64,000 bases of DNA, taken from positions 1 to 64,000 of the forward strand of contig JBKECA010000342.1 of the NCBI GenBank assembly GCA_047973435.1. The letters run 5' to 3'. A model generated the notes under the pieces. It made no database searches. It was not told where the DNA came from and saw nothing but the letters and a program-made list of their open reading frames with translations. The translations under genes were made by a program, and so were the position numbers. Below are positions 18,918 to 27,176 of the stretch, piece after piece; the first letter of the stretch is position 1; the number at the start of each line of letters is the position of its first letter. The DNA comes from JBKECA01 sp047973435. Its GTDB lineage: Bacteria > Planctomycetota > Planctomycetia > Planctomycetales > Planctomycetaceae.

Positions 18918-19541
18918 TTACTCTGGACGAGTGAAGGTCGTCTTCAGGACCGGAACCAGATGTTCCAGGCATTGCAGCAGGACTTCGGCATGGATGCCAG
19001 TTGACTCGACGGTCTTGATAATACTTGCCGGATAGTAATTGAGCACGGGTTCCGTTTCGGATCGGTAGACCTCGAACCGGCGTCGGATCACCGATTCGCT
19101 GGCATCGTCGGGCCGGTCCTCCAGGATCGCGCGGCGACGGATCCGGTCGATCATCGCCTCTTCATCGTGGCAGGAGAGGTGCACCACGCACTTGACATCG
19201 AGATACTTCTCGAGAATCTGGCACTGATGGAGGTTCCGCGGGATACCATCGAGCAGCAACAGCTGCTCCCCGGGGCGAAAGCGATCCGCTGCCCGCTGGG
19301 CCTGCAGAGATGTATGCCAGATCCGGATCGTGAGGTCGTCCGGGGCGAGTTCTCCGCGGGCGGAATACTCTCGAACGATGCGCCCCTCTTCCGACTTCGG
19401 GTCGAGCTTGCGGAAAATGACTCCGCTCGACATATGAAAAAAGCCGGGAATGCGGGTCAGGATCTCTCCTTGTGTCCCCTTGCCTGCACCCGGAACGCCG
19501 AAGATCAGCGCCGCGGGGTAACGAACACCTGACTTCGCCAT
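18918..19541 (-). CDS. adenylate kinase-family nucleotide kinase with short lid
   Basis: A 207-residue P-loop kinase. Walker A is GVPGAGKGTQ (15-24); the nucleoside-binding motif is LLLLDGIPRNLHQ, equivalent to DGFPR, and the helix ILEKYLDVKCVVHLSC fits the family. The lid is reduced to RRRAILEDRPDDASESVIRRRFEVY, with no inserted zinc or beta-sheet lid. It therefore resembles the short adenylate/UMP-CMP kinases rather than long bacterial Adk. The ATG at 19541 (GGGAG upstream) gives the family N terminus; the longer frame back to 19739 overlaps the end of rpsD. It lies 83 bases downstream of rpsD on the same strand and may be co-transcribed. It could be Adk itself or a paralogue. Confidence 0.82.
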   Translation of the reverse strand: MAKSGVRYPAALIFGVPGAGKGTQGEILTRIPGFFHMSSGVIFRKLDPKSEEGRIVREYSARGELAPDDLTIRIWHTSLQAQRAADRFRPGEQLLLLDGIPRNLHQCQILEKYLDVKCVVHLSCHDEEAMIDRIRRRAILEDRPDDASESVIRRRFEVYRSETEPVLNYYPASIIKTVESTGIHAEVLLQCLEHLVPVLKTTFTRPE

Positions 19542-19624
19542 CGGGAGACTCCCGGAAGGACGCAGGTCGAGGAAAGCGACCGAGGAGCCGACGAAACTCC
19601 CCGGGTAGACCGCCGAGCAGCCGA

Positions 19625-20233
19625 CTATCGGGACATGAACGCCACGACCTGACCAACATCCACCGGCAGGCTCACGTCGTCCTGGGCGGGCAGAGTGGTC
19701 ACCACCGCCTTCTGCGAAGCGGCGTCGGTCGAAATCCAATTCGTGTCCGTCCGAGAACCGGACGACATCAGCTCGCTGTACAGCTTTTTCAGATTTGGCC
19801 GGTTCTTGACGGTCACGATGTCACCTGCCTTCACCTGAATCGAAGGCTTTGTGACGGTGCGGCCATTGAGCTGGAAGTGACCGTGCACGATCCCCTGACG
19901 GGCCTGCGGACGGGTCAGAGTGAAGCCGGCCCGACGGACGACATTGTCCAGACGACGCTCGCACATTTCGAGCAGGATGGCGCCGGTGTTACCCTTATGC
20001 CGCTTGGCGGCGGCAAAGTACTTCCGCAATTGCTGCTCGCGGATACCGTAGTAGAACTTGATCTTTTGCTTCTCGGCAAAGGCGAGGCCGAAGTTGGAAA
20101 TCTTGCGACGCTTCTGCGCCATGCCGGGGGGCTGGGGCTTGCGTTCGAGGGCGCGGATCGCACCGGCGTTCTCGAACACCTGGAAGCCGAGCCTGCGATT
20201 CACACGTGCCTTCGGACCGGTATACCGCCCCAT
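19625..20233 (-). CDS. rpsD: 30S ribosomal protein S4
   Basis: A 202-residue primary 16S rRNA-binding protein of normal length. It starts MGRYTGPKARVNRRLG and carries the S4 RNA-binding domain (RRLDNVVRRAGFTLTRPQARQGIVHGHFQLNGRTV). It lacks the N-terminal CxxC zinc finger found in some S4 proteins, so it is the zinc-independent (C-minus) form. It is not beside rpoA, rpsK or rpsM here, so it has left the usual alpha operon, as is often seen in planctomycetes. An adenylate kinase-like gene follows after 83 bases. Confidence 0.97.
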   Translation of the reverse strand: MGRYTGPKARVNRRLGFQVFENAGAIRALERKPQPPGMAQKRRKISNFGLAFAEKQKIKFYYGIREQQLRKYFAAAKRHKGNTGAILLEMCERRLDNVVRRAGFTLTRPQARQGIVHGHFQLNGRTVTKPSIQVKAGDIVTVKNRPNLKKLYSELMSSGSRTDTNWISTDAASQKAVVTTLPAQDDVSLPVDVGQVVAFMSR

Positions 20234-20703
20234 CCCTACACTCCTGCAAACGACGATTCATTAGGACTTGCTGCGGCTGCCTGCCGCCTTCGCCGGACGA
20301 CCACCCACCGGCGGATCAATCCTGGAGTCAACCCGACGCCGACCCCGGTGACGCGAACTCTCCCCAGCGGTTCGCCAAGAACCGTTCGCCGCAGCGGAGG
20401 GAAGAATCGATCCTTATCGCCTGCGGGGGGAGTTTCGTCAAGCGCATGGCACGGCTTTTCGGCGGATGAGACAACACCGAGGGCCTGGGCGTGGGGGGCG
20501 CGCCGGTCGATTACACCCAAGTCGACTTTGATCGGTTTTCCGTCGTCTGGGACTGTCGCCACAGTGCTTGAGGCCCTCTTCTCACGGGAATAGACTCCGA
20601 CTGCGCTACACGTAATGTATCAGTGGCATACGCTGCGGGGCCGTCCCGAGTGGGGGCGGTCGCTGGCAGCGGTTGGCTCCGAGAGCAGAAACTGGAGGTC
20701 AAG
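20234..20703. other. 470-bp spacer between rpsD and the GAPDH gene
   Basis: This divergent spacer must carry the promoters of rpsD and the dehydrogenase gene. A minus-strand open frame (20236-20562) ends 2 bases from rpsD, but it has no family resemblance or ribosome site, so I do not call it. I see no repeat or hairpin. Confidence 0.45.
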
Positions 20704-21741
20704 GTGGCAATTCCTGTCGCGATTAACGGTTTTGGACGCATTGGTCGTATCAGCCTGCGGGCGATGATCGATCGTACGAACGATCCCAATTCTCCCCACG
20801 ATTTCGATGTGGTGGCGATCAACGACCTCGGCGATCCCAAGGCCCTGGCGATGCTGTTCAAGTACGACAGCGTGCAGGGACGGTTCCCCGGCGGCGACGT
20901 GAAGGCCGACGGCGATTCCCTGGTGATCAACGGCAAAAAGATCAAGGTGACGGCCGAACGGGATCCTCGCAAGCTGCCGTGGAAGTCGATGGGCGTCGAC
21001 ATCGCTCTGGAGTCGACCGGGTTCTTCACGAGCGAAGCCGCTGCCGACAAGCCGGGATACGACAGTCACATCGAAGCGGGCGCCAAGAAGGTCGTCATCT
21101 CTGCCCCGTCCAAGGGGAAGGCCAAGATGATCGTGTTGGGCGTGAACGACAACACCCTCGAAAAGGGTGACGTCTGTATTTCCAACGCCAGCTGCACGAC
21201 CAACTGCCTGGCCCCGATGGCGATGGTTCTCCACGAGACCTTTGGCATCGAAAAGGGATTGATGACGACGGTGCACGCCTACACCAACGATCAGCGCGTG
21301 TCCGATCAGATTCACAGCGATCCACACCGTGCCCGTGCCGCGGGCCTCAACATCATTCCGACCTCGACTGGCGCCGCCAAGGCGGTCGGTCTCGTCCTGC
21401 CGGAACTGAACGGTAAGCTGACTGGAATCTCGCTCCGTGTTCCGGTTCCGGCCGGCAGCGTGACCGACCTCGTTTGCGTCACCAAGAAGGAAGTGACCAC
21501 CGAGGCCGTCAACGCCGCGATGAAGGCTGCCGCGGAAGGAAAGCTGAAGGGGATTCTGCAGTACAACGAGGACCCGATCGTCTCGACGGACATCGTCGGT
21601 AATCCGCACAGCAGCATCTTCGACGCGGGTTGGACTCAGGCGATCGGCGGCAACCTGCTCAAGGTGCTCAGCTGGTACGACAATGAGTACGGCTACTCGA
21701 ACCGCACCGCGGACCTGATGCTGAAGATTGCTTCGCTGTAA
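20704..21741 (+). CDS. gap: glyceraldehyde-3-phosphate dehydrogenase, type I
   Basis: A 345-residue glycolytic enzyme that oxidises glyceraldehyde 3-phosphate with NAD+ and phosphate. The Rossmann start INGFGRIGRISLRAM, the catalytic cysteine in NASCTTNCLAPMA, and WYDNEYGYSNR near the end identify it clearly. A GTG start at 20704 is chosen because GGAGG lies 5 bases before it and the family N terminus begins there; an ATG-led extension of 27 codons is not family-like. N33-D34 region INDLGDP suggests NAD preference. It is followed by a strong terminator and is transcribed alone. Confidence 0.97.
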   Translation: MAIPVAINGFGRIGRISLRAMIDRTNDPNSPHDFDVVAINDLGDPKALAMLFKYDSVQGRFPGGDVKADGDSLVINGKKIKVTAERDPRKLPWKSMGVDIALESTGFFTSEAAADKPGYDSHIEAGAKKVVISAPSKGKAKMIVLGVNDNTLEKGDVCISNASCTTNCLAPMAMVLHETFGIEKGLMTTVHAYTNDQRVSDQIHSDPHRARAAGLNIIPTSTGAAKAVGLVLPELNGKLTGISLRVPVPAGSVTDLVCVTKKEVTTEAVNAAMKAAAEGKLKGILQYNEDPIVSTDIVGNPHSSIFDAGWTQAIGGNLLKVLSWYDNEYGYSNRTADLMLKIASL

Positions 21742-21801
21742 GGAGTATTGGGGCATAAACCCCGGACTGAACTACGACACGATCGACAACTCTGATCTCC
21801 G

Positions 21802-21833
21802 CGACCCGGCTGCTTTTGCGGCCGGGTCGTTTG
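21802..21833 (+). terminator. intrinsic terminator after the GAPDH gene
   Basis: CGACCCGGC pairs perfectly with GCCGGGTCG over 9 bp, with a 10-base loop, and TTTGCTT follows. It begins 60 bases after the stop. The gene on the other side (21871) converges on it, so it may also insulate that transcript. Confidence 0.85.
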
Positions 21834-21870
21834 CTTGGGATCGCGTTCATCTTGTCCGAATCGATAATTG

Positions 21871-23352
21871 TTATCGCGAAGTCCGCTCGTTCACGGCATC
21901 CACCGTGTCCGCCTGCGGTCGAATCAGCTCGAAATACTTGCGGATCGTCTGGCGGTGTCCGAGCGGGATCGGTTCGGAATCGAGCACCGACTCGCTGAGC
22001 TGCTCATACTTCTGGGCCTGATCGCGGTAGTTACGAACCGCCTGCTGCTCGGTTTCCGGCGCGGTCATCGTCTCGACGTCGATATCGCCTCCGGCGGACT
22101 CCTGGCCCGTGATGTTCATTTGATTCGGCGAGTTCAGCCTGGCGGTCTTGTCGCCCGGCTGATTGTCACTCTTGGCAAGGCCCCAATTCTTGCCCCCCTT
22201 CTTGTTCGAATTTCCAGGACTTTTGCAAGCGCTCTCACACTCCCCTTTGCATTCGCTCAGGCACTGACACTGCTTGCGGAGCAGATCAGAAAGTCGGTTG
22301 CGGCGGCCCTGCTTCTTACATTCGCCAGCCAGACCTTCCATCCCTTCCCGGAAGCGATTTCGGTTTCCCTGACTGAGCCCCTGCGCCGCTTGTGTGGCCG
22401 CTTCCTGAAGTTGACGCGCAGCGCCCTGGCCGTCGTTCTTTTGTAGCTGCATCAGCTGCTCGGTAATCGCTTTTTCCGTCTGTCGATCGAGTTCGGGCAT
22501 TTCGAGCTTAACCAGCTCTTCGGCCGCCTTCTCGAGTTCCCCCTGGGCCAGCGCCTCGCCGGCAGACTGCATCTCCTGGGAGAGCGACAGGGCATTGCCG
22601 ATCGCCTGCAGTTGGGCGTCAATCGCCGGGTCGGACAACTGTTGTTGTTGCTGCTGCAGGGCCGCTTCCATCTCCGACAGCTTGGCGAGCGCTTCCCGCG
22701 GATCGACTCCCGGCTGCTGGAGTTCTTCGATCTTTTTGGCAAGCTGCTCCAACAGTTCCTCGACTTCGGGGTCCACATCCTCCTCGTTGAACAGCTGCAG
22801 TTCTTCGAGGCTGTTCGAGAGCGTGTCGGCCTGCTGGATTACAACGTCGTTAGACACAACCGCGGCCACCAGCGGTTCTGGTGGTGTTCCCAGAAGTGTG
22901 ATCACCACGGCCATCAAAGTCAGTCCCAGTCCCCACGCCCAAGACTTGGGCGCATGAATGGGTGCGACGCGAGACGGTTCGACCCGCGCCACATGCGATG
23001 TTGCGTCAGTCATCTGCAGCTGCCGCCATTCCGTGGCCAGAGACGACTTTGACTCAAAGCCCAGCGCAGTCGCGATTCGATCTTTCAAGTTGTATGCCCG
23101 GTCAATTGCGACGGCAGCCTCCCGATCCTGCCGGGGATTGAGAAGCGACCAAATCGCCCCCATCAACGGGCCGAGCGCCAGTGCACCCGTGACTTGCCAG
23201 ACTCCCAAATCAACCCAGTCGAGCCAGCGAGCCAAGCCCAAACCGCAGGCGGCAAAGGCCCCTAGCAGCAATCCGACCGAGGCGCACTGCCACAGCCACT
23301 GTCGCTGCTGTCGGATGCGGACTGCATCAACACACTGTCGCAGGTCGTTCAT
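21871..23352 (-). CDS. membrane protein with long Gln/Glu-rich coiled coil
   Basis: A 493-residue protein with a good ribosome site (GAGG, 8 bases upstream). Two hydrophobic helices near residues 22-65 and another near 140-160 (WGLGLTLMAVVITLLG) anchor it. The remainder is soluble, with a long coiled coil rich in Glu, Gln and Leu (about 175-330), a Cys-rich patch (CKKQGRR.., KQCQCLSECKGECESACK) and a C-terminal helical part. It resembles the planctomycete/DUF4175-like proteins that often sit beside MoxR/vWA genes, but no such genes are here. The role is unknown; a structural or envelope function is plausible. Confidence 0.75.
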   Translation of the reverse strand: MNDLRQCVDAVRIRQQRQWLWQCASVGLLLGAFAACGLGLARWLDWVDLGVWQVTGALALGPLMGAIWSLLNPRQDREAAVAIDRAYNLKDRIATALGFESKSSLATEWRQLQMTDATSHVARVEPSRVAPIHAPKSWAWGLGLTLMAVVITLLGTPPEPLVAAVVSNDVVIQQADTLSNSLEELQLFNEEDVDPEVEELLEQLAKKIEELQQPGVDPREALAKLSEMEAALQQQQQQLSDPAIDAQLQAIGNALSLSQEMQSAGEALAQGELEKAAEELVKLEMPELDRQTEKAITEQLMQLQKNDGQGAARQLQEAATQAAQGLSQGNRNRFREGMEGLAGECKKQGRRNRLSDLLRKQCQCLSECKGECESACKSPGNSNKKGGKNWGLAKSDNQPGDKTARLNSPNQMNITGQESAGGDIDVETMTAPETEQQAVRNYRDQAQKYEQLSESVLDSEPIPLGHRQTIRKYFELIRPQADTVDAVNERTSR

Positions 23353-23676
23353 CTCAATTCCTCAGCGGGAGACCTGAAAGTGCCTGCGGCATCGCATGAG
23401 ATGATACAGGTGTCAAAGCCCCGCGAGGCGGGGCGTATCATCGATGACCGCGGGCGGTATACACGACCGCATCTCTTTCGGCAGCTTACCTACTGTTTTA
23501 GCCACAGTCTAGTCCTTGTTGATTGATTGACTCTGCCAGACCGTGTCGTCCGCTTCTCGGATCGCCAGCTGAGTTGAGAGTTGAGACGCGAGAGGCGAAA
23601 GTGGGCTTCACAGTCAGCGCATTCGGATTTCGTGCGTGGCTGTCTTTGGAGTTTGACCGAAAAAAGGGAAGGACAG
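23353..23676. other. divergent spacer holding repeat copy B
   Basis: This lies between the divergent coiled-coil protein gene and the arsM-like gene. It holds repeat copy B at 23381-23463, starting only 29 bases ahead of the minus-strand gene. No other structure is evident. Confidence 0.5.
23381..23463 (+). repeat. 85-bp intergenic repeat, copy B (diverged)
   Basis: It keeps the same length and landmarks as copy C: CTGCGGC at the left, TGAGATGAT, AAAGCCCCGCGAGGC, CGTATCA, and CCGCGGGCGGTATA at the right, with many substitutions between. The inner hairpin is longer here because GGGGC follows GAGGC and can pair with GCCCC. The TATAC left end is lost. Confidence 0.75.
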
Positions 23677-24774
23677 ATGAATTCGACTGTAGACGCGCTG
23701 CCAACGGACACTGAGTCCGCTGTCTATCAGCGATACGCAGCAGCCTCCCAGGCCGTTGAGCCGGCGCTGTGCTGTCCGGTCGAATATTCCCGCGACTACC
23801 TGTCAGTGATCCCGCAGGAGATCATCGAGAAGGACTACGGTTGCGGCGATCCAAGCCCTTTCGTGCATCCCGGCGAGACGGTTCTGGATCTTGGTTCCGG
23901 AGGGGGCAAGCTCTGTTACATCCTGGCGCAAATTGTCGGTTCGCAAGGACGAGTCATCGGTGTCGACTGCAACACCGAGATGCTGTCGCTGGCACGCAAG
24001 TATCTCGCGGCGGTGGCGGACCAGTTGGGCTATGGCAATGTGGAATTCCGTTACGGATTGATCCAGGACCTGCAGTTGAACCTCGATCTGCTGCGGACGG
24101 AACTGGCTCGACATCCCATTCATACTCCGGAAGAGTGGCTTACCGCGCGCTCGACTGAAGAACGTCTGCGCCGGGAGTCACCCCTGGTGGCCCCCGATTC
24201 CGTCGACTGTGTGGTGTCGAATTGTGTCTTGAATCTGGTGCGGCAGCAGGATCGACAGCAATTGTTCGCAGAGATCTTTCGAGTGCTCAAACCGGGTGGT
24301 CGCGCGGCCATTAGCGACATTGTGGCCAGTGCGGATGTCCCCGAGGTTCTGCAGCGGGACGGGGAACTCTGGTCCGGCTGTATTTCCGGCGCCTATCGAG
24401 AGGATCGTTTCCTCGATGCGTTCCATGCCGCCGGTTTCTATGGGCTGCAGATCGCCCGTCGGCAAAGCGAGGCCTGGAGAACGGTCGGCGGGATCGAGTT
24501 CCGTTCGATGACGGTTCTGGCCTACAAGCCACCCGAAACCACAGCGGCAGACCATGTCGCGCATGCCATTTACAAAGGCCCGTTCCGTCAGGTTCACGAT
24601 GACGAAGGTCGCAGCTTCGTGCGGGCGCAGCCGGTGGAAGTCACGTCAGAGACATTGGTGCGTCTGCAACGCAGTCCTTATGCGGAACTCTTCGAAATCA
24701 CGGGTGCCGACGCCACATCCGGAGCATTGCCGCTGTTGGATTCCTGCTGCGGTGGCGAAACGAATTGCTGCTGA
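23677..24774 (+). CDS. ArsM-like arsenic methyltransferase
   Basis: A 365-residue SAM-dependent methyltransferase with a strong ribosome site (GGGAAGGA before the ATG at 23677). Motif I is VLDLGSGGGK near residue 70, followed by VIGVDCNTEML and FRVLKPGGRAAISDIVAS. Cysteine clusters lie where arsenic-methylating enzymes bind As(III): ALCCPVEYS near residue 32, YGCGD, VVSNCVLNL, and a C-terminal DSCCGGETNCC. It is followed 67 bases later by an ArsS-like radical SAM gene, the gene order expected for arsenosugar formation. A transposed role on another thiol-bound substrate is possible. Arsenic is inferred from the family and the neighbour, not shown directly. Confidence 0.83.
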   Translation: MNSTVDALPTDTESAVYQRYAAASQAVEPALCCPVEYSRDYLSVIPQEIIEKDYGCGDPSPFVHPGETVLDLGSGGGKLCYILAQIVGSQGRVIGVDCNTEMLSLARKYLAAVADQLGYGNVEFRYGLIQDLQLNLDLLRTELARHPIHTPEEWLTARSTEERLRRESPLVAPDSVDCVVSNCVLNLVRQQDRQQLFAEIFRVLKPGGRAAISDIVASADVPEVLQRDGELWSGCISGAYREDRFLDAFHAAGFYGLQIARRQSEAWRTVGGIEFRSMTVLAYKPPETTAADHVAHAIYKGPFRQVHDDEGRSFVRAQPVEVTSETLVRLQRSPYAELFEITGADATSGALPLLDSCCGGETNCC

Positions 24775-24841
24775 AATGATTGCTGCTTGACTCAGGAACG
24801 ACGCAAAGCACGTGCGACTGAGATTCTCCCCTGGTGCTGAC

Positions 24842-25900
24842 ATGAGCGGTCTGACACTCGTGCGACAATCCCATGTGTTGGCTTCAGCCCCGGCGCAGCT
24901 AAAGCTCCTCGAGTCAGGCGAAGTCGGCACGGTGCCGGCCTTCACTACGACTCTGGCGCAGCATCAATCGGAGCCGCTGCGATCCGACGATGTGCTTACG
25001 CTGCAGGTCAATGTCGGCAAGCTGTGCAATCAGACGTGCGGGCATTGCCATGTGGATGCCGGCCCCGGGCGACGGGAGATTATGTCGCGGGCGACGATGG
25101 AAGAGTGTCTGACCGCACTCGACCGCTCCGGGATCGGGACCGTCGATATCACCGGTGGTGCGCCAGAAATGATTCCTGGCTTTCGTTGGTTCGTCTCAGC
25201 CATTCGCAAGCGGGGACGGCATGTCATGGACCGCTGCAACCTGACGATTCTGACCGTGCCCGGCTATGAGGACCTGTCGCACTTTCTGGCCTCGCAGCAG
25301 GTTGAAGTCGTGGCGTCGCTGCCGTGCTATGTCGAGGAAAACTGCGACCGCCAACGCGGCGACGGCGTGTTTCGCAAATCCATCGACGGCCTGCGGATGC
25401 TCAACGCGGTTGGCTACGGAATGCCCGATTCCGGCCTGACGCTGAACCTCGTTTACAACCCGACCGGCCCGTCACTGCCGCCGGAACAATCCCAATTGGA
25501 GGACGCCTATCGGGCGCAGTTACGCTCGCAATTTGGTATCGAGTTCAACCGGCTGTACACTATCACCAACATGCCGATCAGCCGGTTCCTGGCAGACCTG
25601 TTTCAGGCCGGGCAGTACGACGAATACATGCAGAAGCTGGTGGCGGCGTTCAATCCGCAATCGGTAGCGGGGCTGATGTGTCGGACCGTGCTTTCGGTCG
25701 ACTGGCAGGGGCAATTGTTTGACTGCGACTTCAACCAGATGCTGGAACTGCCTCTGCAGGCCCAACTGCCCCGACACATTCGCGACTTCGATCCAGCCGC
25801 GTTCAAGAATCGCCTGATCACGACTGCCCGTCACTGTTACGGCTGCACGGCGGGCGCTGGTTCCAGCTGCCAGGGGTCGCTTCTCATGACTTCGCGGTGA
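24842..25900 (+). CDS. ArsS-like radical SAM/Cys-rich protein
   Basis: A 352-residue radical SAM enzyme of the family that includes arsenosugar-forming ArsS (C-terminal DUF3641). The iron-sulfur cluster motif is CNQTCGHC (C62, C66, C69), followed by TVDITGGAPEMIPGFRW, the SAM-binding segment. The C terminus has the diagnostic Cys-rich block (LFDCDFNQML, then HCYGCTAGAGSSCQGSL). In some relatives one of these cysteines is selenocysteine; here all are ordinary codons. ATG at 24842 is preferred over a GTG at 24812, though neither has a strong ribosome site. With the ArsM-like gene just upstream, it probably adds a 5'-deoxyadenosyl group to methylated arsenic. Confidence 0.85.
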   Translation: MSGLTLVRQSHVLASAPAQLKLLESGEVGTVPAFTTTLAQHQSEPLRSDDVLTLQVNVGKLCNQTCGHCHVDAGPGRREIMSRATMEECLTALDRSGIGTVDITGGAPEMIPGFRWFVSAIRKRGRHVMDRCNLTILTVPGYEDLSHFLASQQVEVVASLPCYVEENCDRQRGDGVFRKSIDGLRMLNAVGYGMPDSGLTLNLVYNPTGPSLPPEQSQLEDAYRAQLRSQFGIEFNRLYTITNMPISRFLADLFQAGQYDEYMQKLVAAFNPQSVAGLMCRTVLSVDWQGQLFDCDFNQMLELPLQAQLPRHIRDFDPAAFKNRLITTARHCYGCTAGAGSSCQGSLLMTSR

Positions 25901-25917
25901 CGATCCTTCGGGGATCG
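25901..25917 (+). other. small hairpin directly after the arsS-like stop
   Basis: CGATCC and GGATCG flank a TTCGG loop, starting at the base after the stop codon. There is no T-run behind it, so termination by this hairpin alone is doubtful. It may stabilise the 3' end of the transcript. Confidence 0.35.
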
Positions 25918-25959
25918 CATCGACGAGGACCAAAGCCAACCGAGCCGGGTCGCCTGAGT

Positions 25960-25993
25960 GGGAAGTGTCTACGACTGGGAAGTGTCTACGACT
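25960..25993. repeat. 17-bp perfect tandem duplication at the 3' end of mog
   Basis: The 17 bases GGGAAGTGTCTACGACT occur twice in a row (25960-25976 and 25977-25993). The second unit contains the last codons and TAG stop of the minus-strand mog gene, so the stop region has been copied once downstream. Confidence 0.95.
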
Positions 25994-26522
25994 TCTTGGG
26001 GCGAAACGCGACGAGTCGCTCCGGCCGCGTCTCCAGGCAGGGACCTTCGATCAGGTCCACGCAGTACGGGATGGCCGGGAACACCGCGTCCAGACATTCA
26101 CGAATGGCCTTCGGTTGTCCCGGCAGGTTGACGATCAGGCAGCGCCCCCGAATTCCGGCGGTCTGCCGGGAGAGGATCGCCGTCGGAACTTTGTCCAGCG
26201 ACACTTTCCGCATCAATTCTCCAAACCCGGGCAGCAACTTTTCACTCACCGCCTGAGTGGCCTCCGGTGTCACATCGCGCAACGCCGGTCCAGTCCCTCC
26301 CGTGGTGACGATCAGGCAACAATGCTCTTCGTCGCTCAGCTGGGTGAGTGTCTGTTGAATGACCGACTGCTCATCGGCGATGACCCGTGCGACCGGCTCC
26401 CAGGGGCTGGCAAGCACCTCGGACAGATACTCCCGGATCGCGGGGCCGCCGCGATCCTCATACTCTCCCCGACTGGCACGGTCGGACACCGTGACCACTC
26501 CGATGCGTATCGTGCCGCTCAT
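25986..26522 (-). CDS. mog: molybdopterin adenylyltransferase
   Basis: A 178-residue MoaB/Mog-fold enzyme that adenylates molybdopterin before metal insertion. The hallmark segments are IGVVTVSDRASRGEYEDRGGPAI, TTGGTGPALRDVTPEAT and LPGFGELMRKVSL; the C-terminal PTAILSRQTAGIRGRCLIVNLPGQPKAI matches E. coli Mog closely rather than MoaB. The ATG at 26522 is chosen over those at 26528 and 26537 because GGTGAGG lies 6 bases before it. No other molybdenum cofactor gene is in the window. Its 3' end has been copied in a short tandem duplication. Confidence 0.95.
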   Translation of the reverse strand: MSGTIRIGVVTVSDRASRGEYEDRGGPAIREYLSEVLASPWEPVARVIADEQSVIQQTLTQLSDEEHCCLIVTTGGTGPALRDVTPEATQAVSEKLLPGFGELMRKVSLDKVPTAILSRQTAGIRGRCLIVNLPGQPKAIRECLDAVFPAIPYCVDLIEGPCLETRPERLVAFRPKKS

Positions 26523-26839
26523 AAACATCCTCACCAAGCGGGTTGTACTCCAACAGACAGCCAGTCATGCGACTCGCCGATGACATGACTCCGCGATAGT
26601 AGCCGACGGCCCGGCAAATGCCGATCGACTGCTTTCATTGCATCTCAGGCTGGCAGGACCATGCTGCCAACGTTGGCACTTCTCCTCGATGCATTTCAAG
26701 CACTTGATGCGACATGAGCAAGGAACTGTCTCTCAACTGCCGACTGCGACGCCAGTTACGGTATTCGGCTCAACCAATCCGCGATTGGCCTCGAATTTGC
26801 CTGAGCTTTGTCCATCCGTCGCACCGGGAGGGTAAGTCC
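26523..26839. other. 317-bp divergent spacer
   Basis: This lies between mog and the FHA-like gene. I see no gene, repeat or hairpin in it beyond what should be two promoters. Confidence 0.4.
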
Positions 26840-27175
26840 ATGCGAGTTCGCTTTTACAAGCTGGGTGACAATACCGTTGGAGAGCCACTTCGCTGCGACG
26901 TATTTCCACTGATGCTGGGTCTGGAGGCGCCCGGAAGTCGATTGCAGACGCAATCCGCGGAGCCGGTCTGCCGGATCGACGATGCAGGCGGGCAGTTGCT
27001 GTTCGAGGGACTCGACGACGAGCACACCGTGCTGGTGAATGGAGACCCGCTCGCGAGCGGCCCGCTCAAGCCAGGAGATCACCTCAGCGTCGACGGTCTG
27101 GAGTACGTCGTCTCCTACGAACAGACTGGCGATCGCGCCGAAGTCGAGTCGCGCTACCGGCTGGCTGGTCGCTGA
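26840..27175 (+). CDS. small FHA-like domain protein
   Basis: A 111-residue protein starting at the ATG with GGAGGG about 8 bases upstream. Residues 40-95 follow the pattern of an FHA beta-sandwich: CRIDDAGGQLLFEGLDDEHTVLVNGDPLASGPLKPGDHLSVDGLEYVVSY. The usual phosphothreonine-binding Arg and Ser of the first loops are not clearly present, so it may not bind phosphopeptides. It has no membrane segment. It ends one base from the end of the convergent membrane-protein gene. The function is unknown; planctomycetes have many small FHA-like proteins that act in signalling or secretion. Confidence 0.7.
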   Translation: MRVRFYKLGDNTVGEPLRCDVFPLMLGLEAPGSRLQTQSAEPVCRIDDAGGQLLFEGLDDEHTVLVNGDPLASGPLKPGDHLSVDGLEYVVSYEQTGDRAEVESRYRLAGR

Positions 27176-27176
27176 T

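Noticed and set aside
20236..20562. 108-codon minus-strand open frame ahead of rpsD
   Set aside because: It is Arg-rich and irregular, shows no family, and lies in a divergent promoter spacer.
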